NCBI GenBank assembly: GCA_022712775.1
Contig: JAFLJZ010000281.1
Span: 1-7,857 of the forward strand
Direction: 5' to 3'
Length of the DNA stretch: 7,857 nt
Origin: Sulfurimonas sp.
GTDB lineage: Bacteria > Campylobacterota > Campylobacteria > Campylobacterales > Sulfurimonadaceae
Part shown: positions 1 to 6,802 of the stretch, piece after piece
Position numbering within the stretch: the first letter of the stretch is position 1
Layout: each line of letters begins with the position of its first letter
Notes under the pieces: model-generated
The model's database searches: none
What the model saw: the letters and a program-made list of their open reading frames with translations, nothing else
Told to the model about the DNA's origin: nothing
Made by a program: the position numbers and the translations under genes

Positions 1-1002
1 ACAACATATAGAATTAGACAACAAGAATCTTTAATTTTATCAGCATCTGTTGGTGTTGAAGATAGTGCTAATTCTATTGCACTTGAAACTGCTACTTCAT
101 ACCTTGATATTCTTAGAAGTAAAGAATTACTTGACATTGCACAAACAAATGTAGATGTTCATAAAAAATATCTTGATCAAATCAAAGAAAAAGCTGAAGC
201 TGGTGTTGGAAGAAGTTCTGACTATAAACAAACTTTATCTCGTTATGAAAATGCACAAAGTGTATTTTTTCTTGCAGACCAAAACTATCAAAATTCACTT
301 ACATCATTTGAAAGAATCGTAGATGTAGCTGTAAAAGCTGATGATTTAGTTAAACCATCTGTAGGTTCATTACCTGCAGGAACATTAGAAGAGTTGATTA
401 CTACTGCTATACAAAACAATCCTACTATACATGTATCACAGGCTGATGTTACATATGCTGAAGCTGCTTTAAAGCGTTCAGATGCAGCTTTTTATCCAAA
501 AGCGGATATCAAAGCAGAAAGTTATTGGAATAAAAACCTTAATGGTTTCACTAAAGGTACCGATCAAGCTGATCCTTTTGTTGAAGATGATGGATATAAT
601 GTATTACTTATATTAAGTTATAACATTTTCAATGGTTTAGCTGATGATTCAACAAGAGAAGCTAACAGACATAGACTACTTCAACAAAATAGTAATCTTG
701 TTGATACAAAAAGATTTATCACTGCATCTACTACAATTGCATGGCAAACTTTTAAATCTACTGAAATGCAACTCGTTCATATTGAAAGAAATATTGAAGC
801 AAGTGCACAAACAGTTGCTGACTACCAAGAAGAAAATGACTTAGGTAGAAGAAGTATCGTAGATTTACTTAATATTGAGCTAGAGCATAATGCTGCTAAA
901 AACCGTAAAGTTACAGCAGAATATGACCAACTTGTTGCGTATTACCAAATGTTAACACACTCAGGTAAAATGCTTGAAGCGATGAATGTTGCAGTTAAAT
1001 AA
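1..1002 (+). CDS. TolC-family outer membrane channel protein of a type I secretion system (5' end missing)
   Basis: The frame is open from base 1 to the TAA at 1000-1002, so 333 residues are visible and the start lies outside the window. An internal TTG at 394 is not a credible start because homologous-looking sequence continues upstream of it. TolC proteins form trimeric outer membrane barrels with long periplasmic alpha-helical tunnels that dock on an inner membrane exporter. The visible part shows this fold: long heptad-like helices rich in Ala, Gln, Glu and Asn (SYLDILRSKELLDIAQTNV, then KAEAGVGRSSDYKQ), a repeat boundary near ELITTAIQNNPTI, and a second structural half with RSDAAFYPKADIKAE, the strand LLILSYNIFNGL and DLGRRSIVDLLNIELE. 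The internal duplication and the G(V)GRxSxxD / LGRRSIVDLLN motifs at equivalent places are typical of the family. It overlaps the next gene, an exporter ATPase, by 17 bases, which makes it the dedicated outer membrane partner rather than a general TolC. Full family members have roughly 430-480 residues, so about a quarter is missing. Confidence 0.93.
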   Translation, partial: TTYRIRQQESLILSASVGVEDSANSIALETATSYLDILRSKELLDIAQTNVDVHKKYLDQIKEKAEAGVGRSSDYKQTLSRYENAQSVFFLADQNYQNSLTSFERIVDVAVKADDLVKPSVGSLPAGTLEELITTAIQNNPTIHVSQADVTYAEAALKRSDAAFYPKADIKAESYWNKNLNGFTKGTDQADPFVEDDGYNVLLILSYNIFNGLADDSTREANRHRLLQQNSNLVDTKRFITASTTIAWQTFKSTEMQLVHIERNIEASAQTVADYQEENDLGRRSIVDLLNIELEHNAAKNRKVTAEYDQLVAYYQMLTHSGKMLEAMNVAVK

Positions 1003-3175
1003 GCATCATACTGACCCTATTTTAGAATGTTTGGTAATTTTTACTAAACTCTACAATAGACCTTTTTCAGCTGATGCCCTTGTTGCTGATCTTCCTGTAG
1101 AACCAGGAAGATTAACACCACAACTTTTTTCTCTTAGTCAAACTGCTTCTAAATCAGCATTTTCTAGAGCCGCAAAACGAGCTGGATTTAGCTCTAAGTT
1201 AGTGAACTACTCACTTACAGATATATCCCCTCTCCTGCTACCTATGATACTTATTTTAAAAGGTGATGAAGAAGGCAAAGAAAAAGCCTGTATAGCTACT
1301 GAAATAAGCCCAGACAGAGAATACACTAAAATTATAATACCCGATATTGAAGATGGAGAAAACTGGGTTAAAACAGTTGATTTAGCAGAAGAATATATAA
1401 ACTTTGCTTTTTTACTTAAACCGGAACAACATTTCAAAGATGCGCATAAAAGAATCTTAAAACATGAAGAGAATCATTGGTTTTGGGGAACGATAGCATA
1501 CTCTAAAAAAATATATACAGATGTAATAATCGCATCATTTCTGATCAATCTCTTTGTGATGGCTACACCTATTTTTACACTAAATATTTACGATAGAGTT
1601 GTGCCAAATAATGCGATTGATACTATGTGGGTATTTGCCACGGGTATAATAGTACTTTATATGTTTGATATGGTTCTAAAATTTTTAAGGTCTTACTTTT
1701 TAGAAAATGCTGCTAAAAAAAGTGATATTATTATGTCTTCAATCATTTTTGAACAAGTTATGAATCTTAAGATGTCTGCTAGACCATCTTCGGTTGGTTC
1801 ATTTGCAAGTAACATAAAAGACTTTGATTCTATACGAGGTTTTTTTACTGCTTCTTCAGTTGCAACTATGATAGATTTACCATTTACAGTTATATTCCTC
1901 TTAATCATTTACCTTTTAGGTGGATGGATAGTTGCTATTCCCGTGATGAGTGCATTCATTATTGTAACTTATAGTTTAATAATTAGAAAACCTATGCAAG
2001 AAAGTATTGAAAGTACTTATGAAGCAAGTGCAAGAAAAAATGCTGTACTTATCGAATCTTTAACTGCACTAGAGACGATAAAAGCACTTGGTATTAGTGG
2101 TCAATCTCAGTGGAAATGGGAAGAAGCTACAGGAAGCGTTGCACAAAAAGGGATTAGATCTAAAAACTTATCTAACTCTATATCTACTTTTGTAAATTTT
2201 GTTGTTCAAATAAATACAGTTGGTATGATTATTGGTGGTGTATATGCCATAGGTGCTAAAGAACTTAGTATGGGTGGACTTATTGCAGTTGTTATGCTTG
2301 GTTCAAGAATGCTTGCTCCCCTCGCTCAAGTAGCATCACTTATCTCAAACTTTCAACAAACAAAAACAGCGTATACCGCAATTGACGGGATTATGAATCT
2401 TGATGTTGAAAGAGAAGATGCAAAAAAATTCGTTCAGCGTCCATCTTTTAAAGGAAAAATAGAGTTTCAAAATGTAAGTTTTACCTATCCAAATACAGAG
2501 AAAAAAGTATTAGATGATATAAGTTTCACTATTAATCCTGGAGAATCAGTTGGGATTATAGGAACAAATGGTTCAGGAAAAACAAGTTTAGAAAAACTAA
2601 TTCTTGGACTGTATGAACCAGATGAAGGATCTATTTTAATTGACGGGATTGATATTAAACAAATTGATCCAGCAGATTTAAGACATGGTATCTCGTATGT
2701 ACCACAAGATACAATGCTTTTCAAAGGTACACTCAAAGACAATATTATTGTCCGTTTTCCGGATGCAAGTGATGAAGAGATTCTTGTAGCTTCCGCACTA
2801 AGTGGTACAAAACGATTTGTTGACATTCATCCTATGGGCTTTGATATGCCTGTTGGAGAGAGAGGTGAGGGTTTATCTGGTGGACAAAAACAGTCTATCT
2901 CAATTGCTCGAGCTTTTATAAAGTCTTCTCCTATTATATTACTTGATGAGCCTACGAACTCCATGGATAGTACAAGCGAAATGGGATTTATCCACTCTTT
3001 AGAAAAATATCAAAACAACAAAACAATGATTCTTATTTCACATAAAAATTCTCTCTTAAATATCACAAAGAGACTTATACTTTTAGAACAAGGGAAAATC
3101 CTTATTGATGGAACCAAAGAAGAAGTTGTTAAGCAGTTGAATAAACCAAAACAAAGAGTTTCTAATGAATCTTGA
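986..3175 (+). CDS. Type I secretion permease/ATPase, LssB/LapB-like, with degenerate C39-like domain
   Basis: Inner membrane ABC exporter of 729 residues that powers one-step protein secretion through the adjoining HlyD and TolC partners. Residues 1-150 form a C39-peptidase-like domain (DPILECLVIFTKLYNRP near the start). C15 sits at the peptidase cysteine position, but no catalytic His is evident, so it is probably a substrate-docking (CLD) rather than a cleaving domain. Six membrane segments lie at about 180-202, 214-233, 291-335 (two), 400-425 and 431-455. The nucleotide-binding domain has Walker A GTNGSGKT (526-533), Q-loop Q574, signature LSGGQ (630-634), Walker B IILLDE (650-655) and H-loop H686, so it should be active. 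Walker A ends GKTS instead of the more common GKST. The ATG at 986 has no strong ribosome site and overlaps the tolC-like gene by 17 bases, suggesting translational coupling; the family N-terminus fits this start. The layout matches the LssB family (LapB, RtxB-like), whose known members export large RTX adhesins. The substrate is unknown. Confidence 0.95.
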   Translation: MLQLNKHHTDPILECLVIFTKLYNRPFSADALVADLPVEPGRLTPQLFSLSQTASKSAFSRAAKRAGFSSKLVNYSLTDISPLLLPMILILKGDEEGKEKACIATEISPDREYTKIIIPDIEDGENWVKTVDLAEEYINFAFLLKPEQHFKDAHKRILKHEENHWFWGTIAYSKKIYTDVIIASFLINLFVMATPIFTLNIYDRVVPNNAIDTMWVFATGIIVLYMFDMVLKFLRSYFLENAAKKSDIIMSSIIFEQVMNLKMSARPSSVGSFASNIKDFDSIRGFFTASSVATMIDLPFTVIFLLIIYLLGGWIVAIPVMSAFIIVTYSLIIRKPMQESIESTYEASARKNAVLIESLTALETIKALGISGQSQWKWEEATGSVAQKGIRSKNLSNSISTFVNFVVQINTVGMIIGGVYAIGAKELSMGGLIAVVMLGSRMLAPLAQVASLISNFQQTKTAYTAIDGIMNLDVEREDAKKFVQRPSFKGKIEFQNVSFTYPNTEKKVLDDISFTINPGESVGIIGTNGSGKTSLEKLILGLYEPDEGSILIDGIDIKQIDPADLRHGISYVPQDTMLFKGTLKDNIIVRFPDASDEEILVASALSGTKRFVDIHPMGFDMPVGERGEGLSGGQKQSISIARAFIKSSPIILLDEPTNSMDSTSEMGFIHSLEKYQNNKTMILISHKNSLLNITKRLILLEQGKILIDGTKEEVVKQLNKPKQRVSNES

Positions 3176-4547
3176 AGATAAGTTTGCAGATTATTCTTAT
3201 AACAAAAAGGATATAAAAAAACTAAGAGTTAAAACTGAAGCAGATATGGAATATATAAATTCCGTTAGTTCTGCAATGCTTATGAAAAATAACTTAGCAA
3301 CACGTGCAATGTTGTGGATTGGGGCTGTTGTAATCATTTGGATTATCACATGGGCTTACTTTGCCCAAATAGATGCACTTACTCGTGGTCAAGGGAAAAT
3401 CATCCCCTCACATCAACTCCAAGTTATCCAAAATCTTGAAGGAGGAATTGTTATAGACATCCTCGTTGAAGAGGGCCAAACTGTAAAAAAAGGCGATATT
3501 TTACTTAAGATTGATGATACAGGATTTGTAACAAATTTTGTAGAAAACCAACTACGCTACAATGAACTTGAAGCAAAAAGTATCCGTCTTTGGTCTGAAT
3601 CTACAAACACAGAATTTATAGTAAGTGATGAAGTCTCAAAAAAATCCCCTGAACTTATAAAACATGAAAGATCTCTTCATGAAACGAATTTAAAACAACT
3701 CAACAATAATATCTTGATTTATACACGTCGTTTAAATCAGAAAAAAGCAGAAAAAAGAGAAGCACAAGCAAAGCTAAGACAATTACAACTCAACCTAAAA
3801 CTCATTAAAAAAGAGGTACAACTCAACCAACCACTTGTTGCTAAAGGCCTTGTTTCAGAAGTTGAATTTTTACAACTAACGCGTCAAAAAAACACCTCAG
3901 AAGGTGATATGCAGTCTATTAAACTTTCAATTCCTCGTTTAACTTCTATCATTGAAGAGCAAAAAAACAACATTACAGAAGTAAAACTAAAGTTTAACAG
4001 TATTGCAAAAGAAGCGTATAACGAAACAAAAGCAGAAATGACAAGAATCAAAAGAACAAATGTTGCAAGAGAAGACAAGGTACAAAGAACGGATGTTCGC
4101 TCACCTGTTGATGGAACAATTAACAGACTTCTTATTAACACAGTAGGTGGAATCGTGAAACCAGGTATGGATATCGTTGAGATTGTTCCAACACAAGATA
4201 ACCTTCTTGTTGAAGCGAAGATAAGACCTGCTGATATCGCTTTTTTATATCCTGGACAAAAAGCAATTATAAAATTTTCTGCCTATGACTTTGCTATTTA
4301 TGGTTCACTAGAAGGTACTTTGACGCATATTAGTGCGAGTACCATTGTCGATGAAATTGATAAACAAAGTTACTACCTTGTTCGATTAAAAACAGATAAA
4401 AATCATCTAGGTAGTGAAGAAAATAAACTTAGCCTACTTGTTGGTATGACAGCGGATGTTGATATTATTACAGGAAAGAAAACTGTACTTGATTACATCT
4501 TGAAACCTATACTTCGTGCTACACAAAATACTTTAAGTGAGCGATAA
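3165..4547 (+). CDS. HlyD/LapC-type membrane fusion (periplasmic adaptor) protein of type I secretion
   Basis: Adaptor of 460 residues linking the inner membrane ABC exporter to the TolC channel. The order of parts is typical: a cytoplasmic N-terminus of about 47 residues, one membrane helix at about 48-66 (MLWIGAVVIIWIITWAYFA), and a biotinyl-lipoyl-like half-motif with HQLQVIQNLEGGIV and VEEGQTVKKGDILLKID. A long coiled coil follows from about 118 to 305, rich in Lys, Gln, Leu and Glu, then the second lipoyl half with VRSPVDGTINRL (from 311), and a beta-barrel plus membrane-proximal domain ending in LLVGMTADVDIITGKKTVLDYILKPI, the usual HlyD C-terminus. The length is normal for the family. 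The start at 3165 overlaps the stop of the ATPase gene by 11 bases, and AAAGAG just upstream may serve as a weak ribosome site. The SHQLQVIQNLEGGIV stretch and the conserved C-terminus place it with HlyD/LapC proteins of protein secretion rather than with drug-efflux adaptors. Confidence 0.95.
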   Translation: MNLEDKFADYSYNKKDIKKLRVKTEADMEYINSVSSAMLMKNNLATRAMLWIGAVVIIWIITWAYFAQIDALTRGQGKIIPSHQLQVIQNLEGGIVIDILVEEGQTVKKGDILLKIDDTGFVTNFVENQLRYNELEAKSIRLWSESTNTEFIVSDEVSKKSPELIKHERSLHETNLKQLNNNILIYTRRLNQKKAEKREAQAKLRQLQLNLKLIKKEVQLNQPLVAKGLVSEVEFLQLTRQKNTSEGDMQSIKLSIPRLTSIIEEQKNNITEVKLKFNSIAKEAYNETKAEMTRIKRTNVAREDKVQRTDVRSPVDGTINRLLINTVGGIVKPGMDIVEIVPTQDNLLVEAKIRPADIAFLYPGQKAIIKFSAYDFAIYGSLEGTLTHISASTIVDEIDKQSYYLVRLKTDKNHLGSEENKLSLLVGMTADVDIITGKKTVLDYILKPILRATQNTLSER

Positions 4548-4551
4548 AACT

Positions 4552-5163
4552 ATGAAAAAGATTATACTCTATACAAATATGAGTTCGATTAAAAAGCATT
4601 GGCAAAATGCCCTGCAAGATGAATATAGTATAGTTAATCTTAAAGATTATAAAAAACTTATAGAGTATATTACTCTTAACCAGTCATCTATTATGCTTCT
4701 CCTTGATGAACTTAGTGTTAAAAGTATTCTCGAGGCTATAGAAGAGTTGAGTTTTCACTCCCATGCAAGCCTTTTACTCTTTAACGCTCGTCCAGAAGTA
4801 CATCATGCTTCAACGCTTTTAAGTACTAGCATTAAAGGTTATGAAAACTCTTACTTAGATAAGGGAAACCTCTTACAAATGCTAGAAAGTGTGCAAAATG
4901 GTAAGCAATGGCTTTTTGCTGACCTTACAAACTATATCATAAGTAAATTCATTCAAGAGCGTGCTCAAGGTGAGCCAGAGTTTATGAGTATACTAACTAT
5001 CAAAGAAAAAGAAATAGCTCTGATGATAGCAGACGGTTATACAAACAAAGAGATAGTCCAAGCAGAAAAGCTTGCTCTTTCAACTGTAAAAGGTCATATT
5101 TGTAAAATCTTTGAAAAGGCTGGGGTTACGGATAGAGTTTCTTTGGTTTTGAAATTTAGGTAA
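4552..5163 (+). CDS. LuxR-type transcription regulator with pseudo-receiver domain, CsgD/VpsT-like layout
   Basis: DNA-binding regulator of 203 residues. I chose ATG 4552, 4 bases after the adaptor stop; an in-frame GTG at 4537 would add five residues but has no ribosome site. GTGAG at 4537-4541 could serve 4552. Residues 1-115 look like a response-regulator receiver: MKKIILYTN as first strand, SSIMLLLD with D52 at the phospho-acceptor place, SLLLFNAR as the fourth strand. The acidic pair after strand 1 is absent and Asn replaces the usual Ser/Thr, so classical phosphorylation is doubtful. Residues 144-203 form a LuxR/FixJ helix-turn-helix (LTIKEKEIALMIADGYTNKE, then STVKGHICKIF as recognition helix, 177-187). 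Between them, W120-L-F-A falls where VpsT has its c-di-GMP motif W[F/L/M][T/S]R, but without the Arg. Its place as last gene of the secretion operon suggests it controls this system or its substrate. No partner kinase is present. Function beyond DNA binding is inference. Confidence 0.85.
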   Translation: MKKIILYTNMSSIKKHWQNALQDEYSIVNLKDYKKLIEYITLNQSSIMLLLDELSVKSILEAIEELSFHSHASLLLFNARPEVHHASTLLSTSIKGYENSYLDKGNLLQMLESVQNGKQWLFADLTNYIISKFIQERAQGEPEFMSILTIKEKEIALMIADGYTNKEIVQAEKLALSTVKGHICKIFEKAGVTDRVSLVLKFR

Positions 5164-5175
5164 TAACTAAATTTC
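5151..5175. repeat. 9-bp perfect palindrome spanning the regulator stop codon
   Basis: GAAATTTAG (5151-5159) and CTAAATTTC (5167-5175) are exact reverse complements separated by 7 bases. The left arm encodes the last residues of the LuxR-type regulator and its TAA lies in the loop. The stem is AT-rich and no T-run follows on either strand, so it is not a standard intrinsic terminator. It could be a 3'-end-protecting mRNA hairpin, a weak bidirectional terminator, or an operator-like site. The symmetry is certain; the role is not known. Confidence 0.6.
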
Positions 5176-5379
5176 GATTCCAGATAAACTAGCTATATAC
5201 TCTATAGTTAAAGCTGGTCTATCTTTATGTAAGTAAGAGGGGGAATATAATTTCATAACTAACAATATTTAAAAGGCTTAGATTTAAGGCAAACTTTTAT
5301 CAGGTAAATTCATATCAAATATAGGATGAAGTTTATTTTTCCATATAGGAGTAAATAAAGTGAGCAAAGCAACGCAGAT
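5167..5379 (-). pseudogene. Possible decayed coding remnant, unidentified
   Basis: On the minus strand two short pieces have protein-like composition. The first (complement 5284-5379) is open for 31 codons with no obvious start and includes LTLFTPIWKNKLHPIF and DMNLPDKSLP before a TAA. Shifting frame by one base near 5288 lets the reading continue as LKSKPFKYC to a TAG at 5261-5259, as expected of a frameshifted gene. The second (complement 5167-5256) could start at ATG 5256 and runs 29 codons, with YLHKDRPALTIEYIASLSGI, ending at a TAG 3 bases from the end of the regulator gene. It has no ribosome site and an in-frame TAA shortly upstream. I do not recognise either piece. They may be remnants of one gene, part of a dispersed repeat, or chance open frames; confidence is low. 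Confidence 0.25.
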
Positions 5380-5436
5380 CTAGGCTAAAGCCTGACACAG
5401 CATTTCACTAAATGAAATGTCGTGCATTACGTTGCT
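5368..5436. repeat. 69-base structured element with 7-bp terminal inverted repeats and two internal hairpins
   Basis: The ends AGCAACG (5368-5374) and CGTTGCT (5430-5436) are exact reverse complements. Inside are AGGC-TAAA-GCCT (5382-5393) and a stronger hairpin CATTTCA-CTAAA-TGAAATG (5401-5419). The latter extends through a G-T wobble and one mismatch to CAC/GTG (5396-5398 with 5422-5424). A closing stem around two hairpins is characteristic of a folded RNA or of a non-autonomous palindromic repeat (REP- or MITE-like). It sits where the oadB transcript (-) and the regulator transcript (+) end, so it could also help bound them. Its length and 7-bp end stem recall a tRNA, but no T-arm or anticodon arm is present. 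Copy number in the genome cannot be seen from this window. Confidence 0.45.
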
Positions 5437-5441
5437 ATTTA

Positions 5442-5456
5442 TACCCTCAAGGGGTA
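5442..5456 (+). terminator. Weak terminator-like hairpin between the convergent operons
   Basis: TACCC (5442-5446) pairs exactly with GGGTA (5452-5456) around a 5-base loop, with a possible extra T-G pair shortening the loop to CAA. On the + strand a T-rich but interrupted tract (ATTTTGTTTT, 5462-5471) begins about six bases after the stem. On the minus strand there is no T-run. It could end read-through from the secretion operon, but the stem is short and the tract is displaced, so the call is tentative. Confidence 0.3.
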
Positions 5457-5475
5457 GCCTCAATTTTGTTTTAGC

Positions 5476-6798
5476 TTATTGGAACAACGAGATAAGTACA
5501 CCAGCTGCTACTGCTGAACCTATCACCCCTGCCACATTTGGACCCATCGCATGCATAAGTAACATATTAGAACGGTCATACTCCATACCAACTTTATTTG
5601 ATACACGAGCTGCCATTGGAACTGCTGAAACACCAGCAGAACCAATCAAAGGATTTACTTTATGTCCTGGGAACATATTCATAATCTTAGCCATAATTAC
5701 ACCTGCTGCAGTACCTACTGAGAATGCAACAATACCAAGTGCCATAATAACGAGTGTTTCTGTCACTAAAAACTTATCTGCTGCTAAAGTAGAACCAACA
5801 CCTAGGCCTAAGAAAATAGTTACTATGTTAATAAGTGAATTTTGAAGCGTGTCACTAAGACGCTCAACTACACCTGATTCTTTTAAGAAGTTACCAAACA
5901 TAAATGCACCGACAAGTGGTGCTGAAGCTGGAAGCACTAAGATGGCAAGAGAAAGAACCATAATCGGGAAAACTAATTTCTCTAGTCGTGATACATGACG
6001 AAGTGTAGTCATCTTAATTTTTCTCTCAGCCTCTGTTGTTAAAGCTCTCATAATTGGAGGTTGAATAATAGGAACCATAGCCATATATGAGTACGAAGCA
6101 ACAGCAATAGCACCAAGTAATTCAGGGGCTAGTTTTGTTGCTATAAATATAGAGGTAGGACCATCTGCTCCACCAATGATAGAGATTGCAGAAGCTTGTT
6201 GCAGAGTAAAGTCAGCAAAACCATAGTGAGTTAATACTACTGCACCAACAAGTGTTCCAAATATACCAAATTGAGCTGCTCCTCCTAAGAGTGCAGTCTT
6301 AGGGTTTGAGAGCAGTGGACCAAAGTCCGTCATCGCACCAACACCCATAAAAATCAAAATAGGAAACATTTCATTTTGAATTCCCATCGAATAGATGATA
6401 CCTAAAAATCCATCTTCTCCTGCAATATTTGCTATAGGAATATTGGCTAAAAGCCCACCAAATGCTATTGGTAAAAGAAGAAGTGGTTCAAAGCCTTTTC
6501 TAATTGCTAACCAAAACAAGAAAAAAGTAAGTAGAATCATTAATATACGACCCCATGATTTGTGAAAATCACTCATCTTTTTACCACTTTTACTAAGCTC
6601 ATCAGGATCGGGATTCATAAGTGCATACACACCAGTTGATTTTAAGAATCCACCAATCATTTCAGAAAAAGGCTTAGTTTGATAAGTTTCTTCTTGATGC
6701 GTTGATGAAACGATAGTAGCATCTGATGAAACACTTGCTTGAAGTGTTCCAAAGCTAAATAGCACTATTGCTAAGAATTTTAATACAAATACTTTCAT
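5476..6798 (-). CDS. oadB: Oxaloacetate decarboxylase sodium pump, beta subunit (OadB)
   Basis: Membrane subunit of 440 residues. In this family it decarboxylates the carboxybiotin carried by the alpha subunit and couples this to Na+ export. Family signatures are continuous: [20 protein letters not shown] (101-120), [25 protein letters not shown] and [14 protein letters not shown]. The residues reported as essential in the Klebsiella enzyme (D203, Y229, N373, G377, S382, R389, numbering from memory) correspond to D212, Y238, N382, G386, S391 and R398, a constant offset of nine, so ion transport should be intact. The N-terminus is odd: a signal-peptide-like segment (1-21, ending LQA), then about 60 polar residues before the first conserved helix (84-99). 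The start ATG 6798 follows the oadA stop by 4 bases, with TAGG upstream as a modest ribosome site, indicating one transcript with oadA. Glutaconyl- and methylmalonyl-CoA decarboxylase beta subunits are close relatives; the alpha subunit next door argues for the oxaloacetate enzyme. Confidence 0.94.
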   Translation of the reverse strand: MKVFVLKFLAIVLFSFGTLQASVSSDATIVSSTHQEETYQTKPFSEMIGGFLKSTGVYALMNPDPDELSKSGKKMSDFHKSWGRILMILLTFFLFWLAIRKGFEPLLLLPIAFGGLLANIPIANIAGEDGFLGIIYSMGIQNEMFPILIFMGVGAMTDFGPLLSNPKTALLGGAAQFGIFGTLVGAVVLTHYGFADFTLQQASAISIIGGADGPTSIFIATKLAPELLGAIAVASYSYMAMVPIIQPPIMRALTTEAERKIKMTTLRHVSRLEKLVFPIMVLSLAILVLPASAPLVGAFMFGNFLKESGVVERLSDTLQNSLINIVTIFLGLGVGSTLAADKFLVTETLVIMALGIVAFSVGTAAGVIMAKIMNMFPGHKVNPLIGSAGVSAVPMAARVSNKVGMEYDRSNMLLMHAMGPNVAGVIGSAVAAGVLISLFQ

Positions 6799-6802
6799 TC
6801 GA

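Larger units (their letters stand above)
5164..5475. other. Convergent intergenic region without a convincing gene
   Basis: This stretch of about 312 bases lies between the stop of the LuxR-type regulator (+) and the stop of oadB (-), so it must hold the 3' ends of both transcripts. It contains the right arm of a stop-codon palindrome, two short minus-strand open stretches that look like decayed coding sequence (5167-5379), a 69-base structured element with terminal inverted repeats (5368-5436), and a small hairpin (5442-5456). No promoter, tRNA or complete small gene with a good ribosome site could be supported. The only GTG with a purine-rich leader (GGAGTAAATAAA before GTG 5360) reaches a TAG after seven codons. 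Confidence 0.7.

Noticed and set aside
394..1002. TTG at 394 as the start of a short 202-residue protein
   Set aside because: The same frame is open to base 1 and reads as TolC-family helices, so this is an internal codon of a gene cut by the window edge.
2485..2826. 113-codon minus-strand open frame
   Set aside because: It is fully antisense to the ATPase nucleotide-binding domain and shows no independent features.
4537..4551. GTG at 4537 as start of the LuxR-type regulator
   Set aside because: It overlaps the adaptor gene without a ribosome site, and MKKIILYTN from ATG 4552 is the natural beginning of the receiver fold.
5368..5436. Possible tRNA, because of the 7-bp end stem and about 70-base length
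   Set aside because: Neither strand has a T-arm with GTTC-like bases or a 5-bp anticodon stem with a 7-base loop, and the internal hairpins have the wrong sizes.
5368..5436. Possible integron attC site
   Set aside because: The ends do not fit RYYYAAC / GTTRRRY and no cassette array or integrase is near.
5417..5845. 142-codon open frame on the + strand
   Set aside because: It lies almost wholly antisense to oadB, which has clear family motifs, and its translation is low in complexity (Ala, Thr, Pro, Ile) as expected of a shadow frame.
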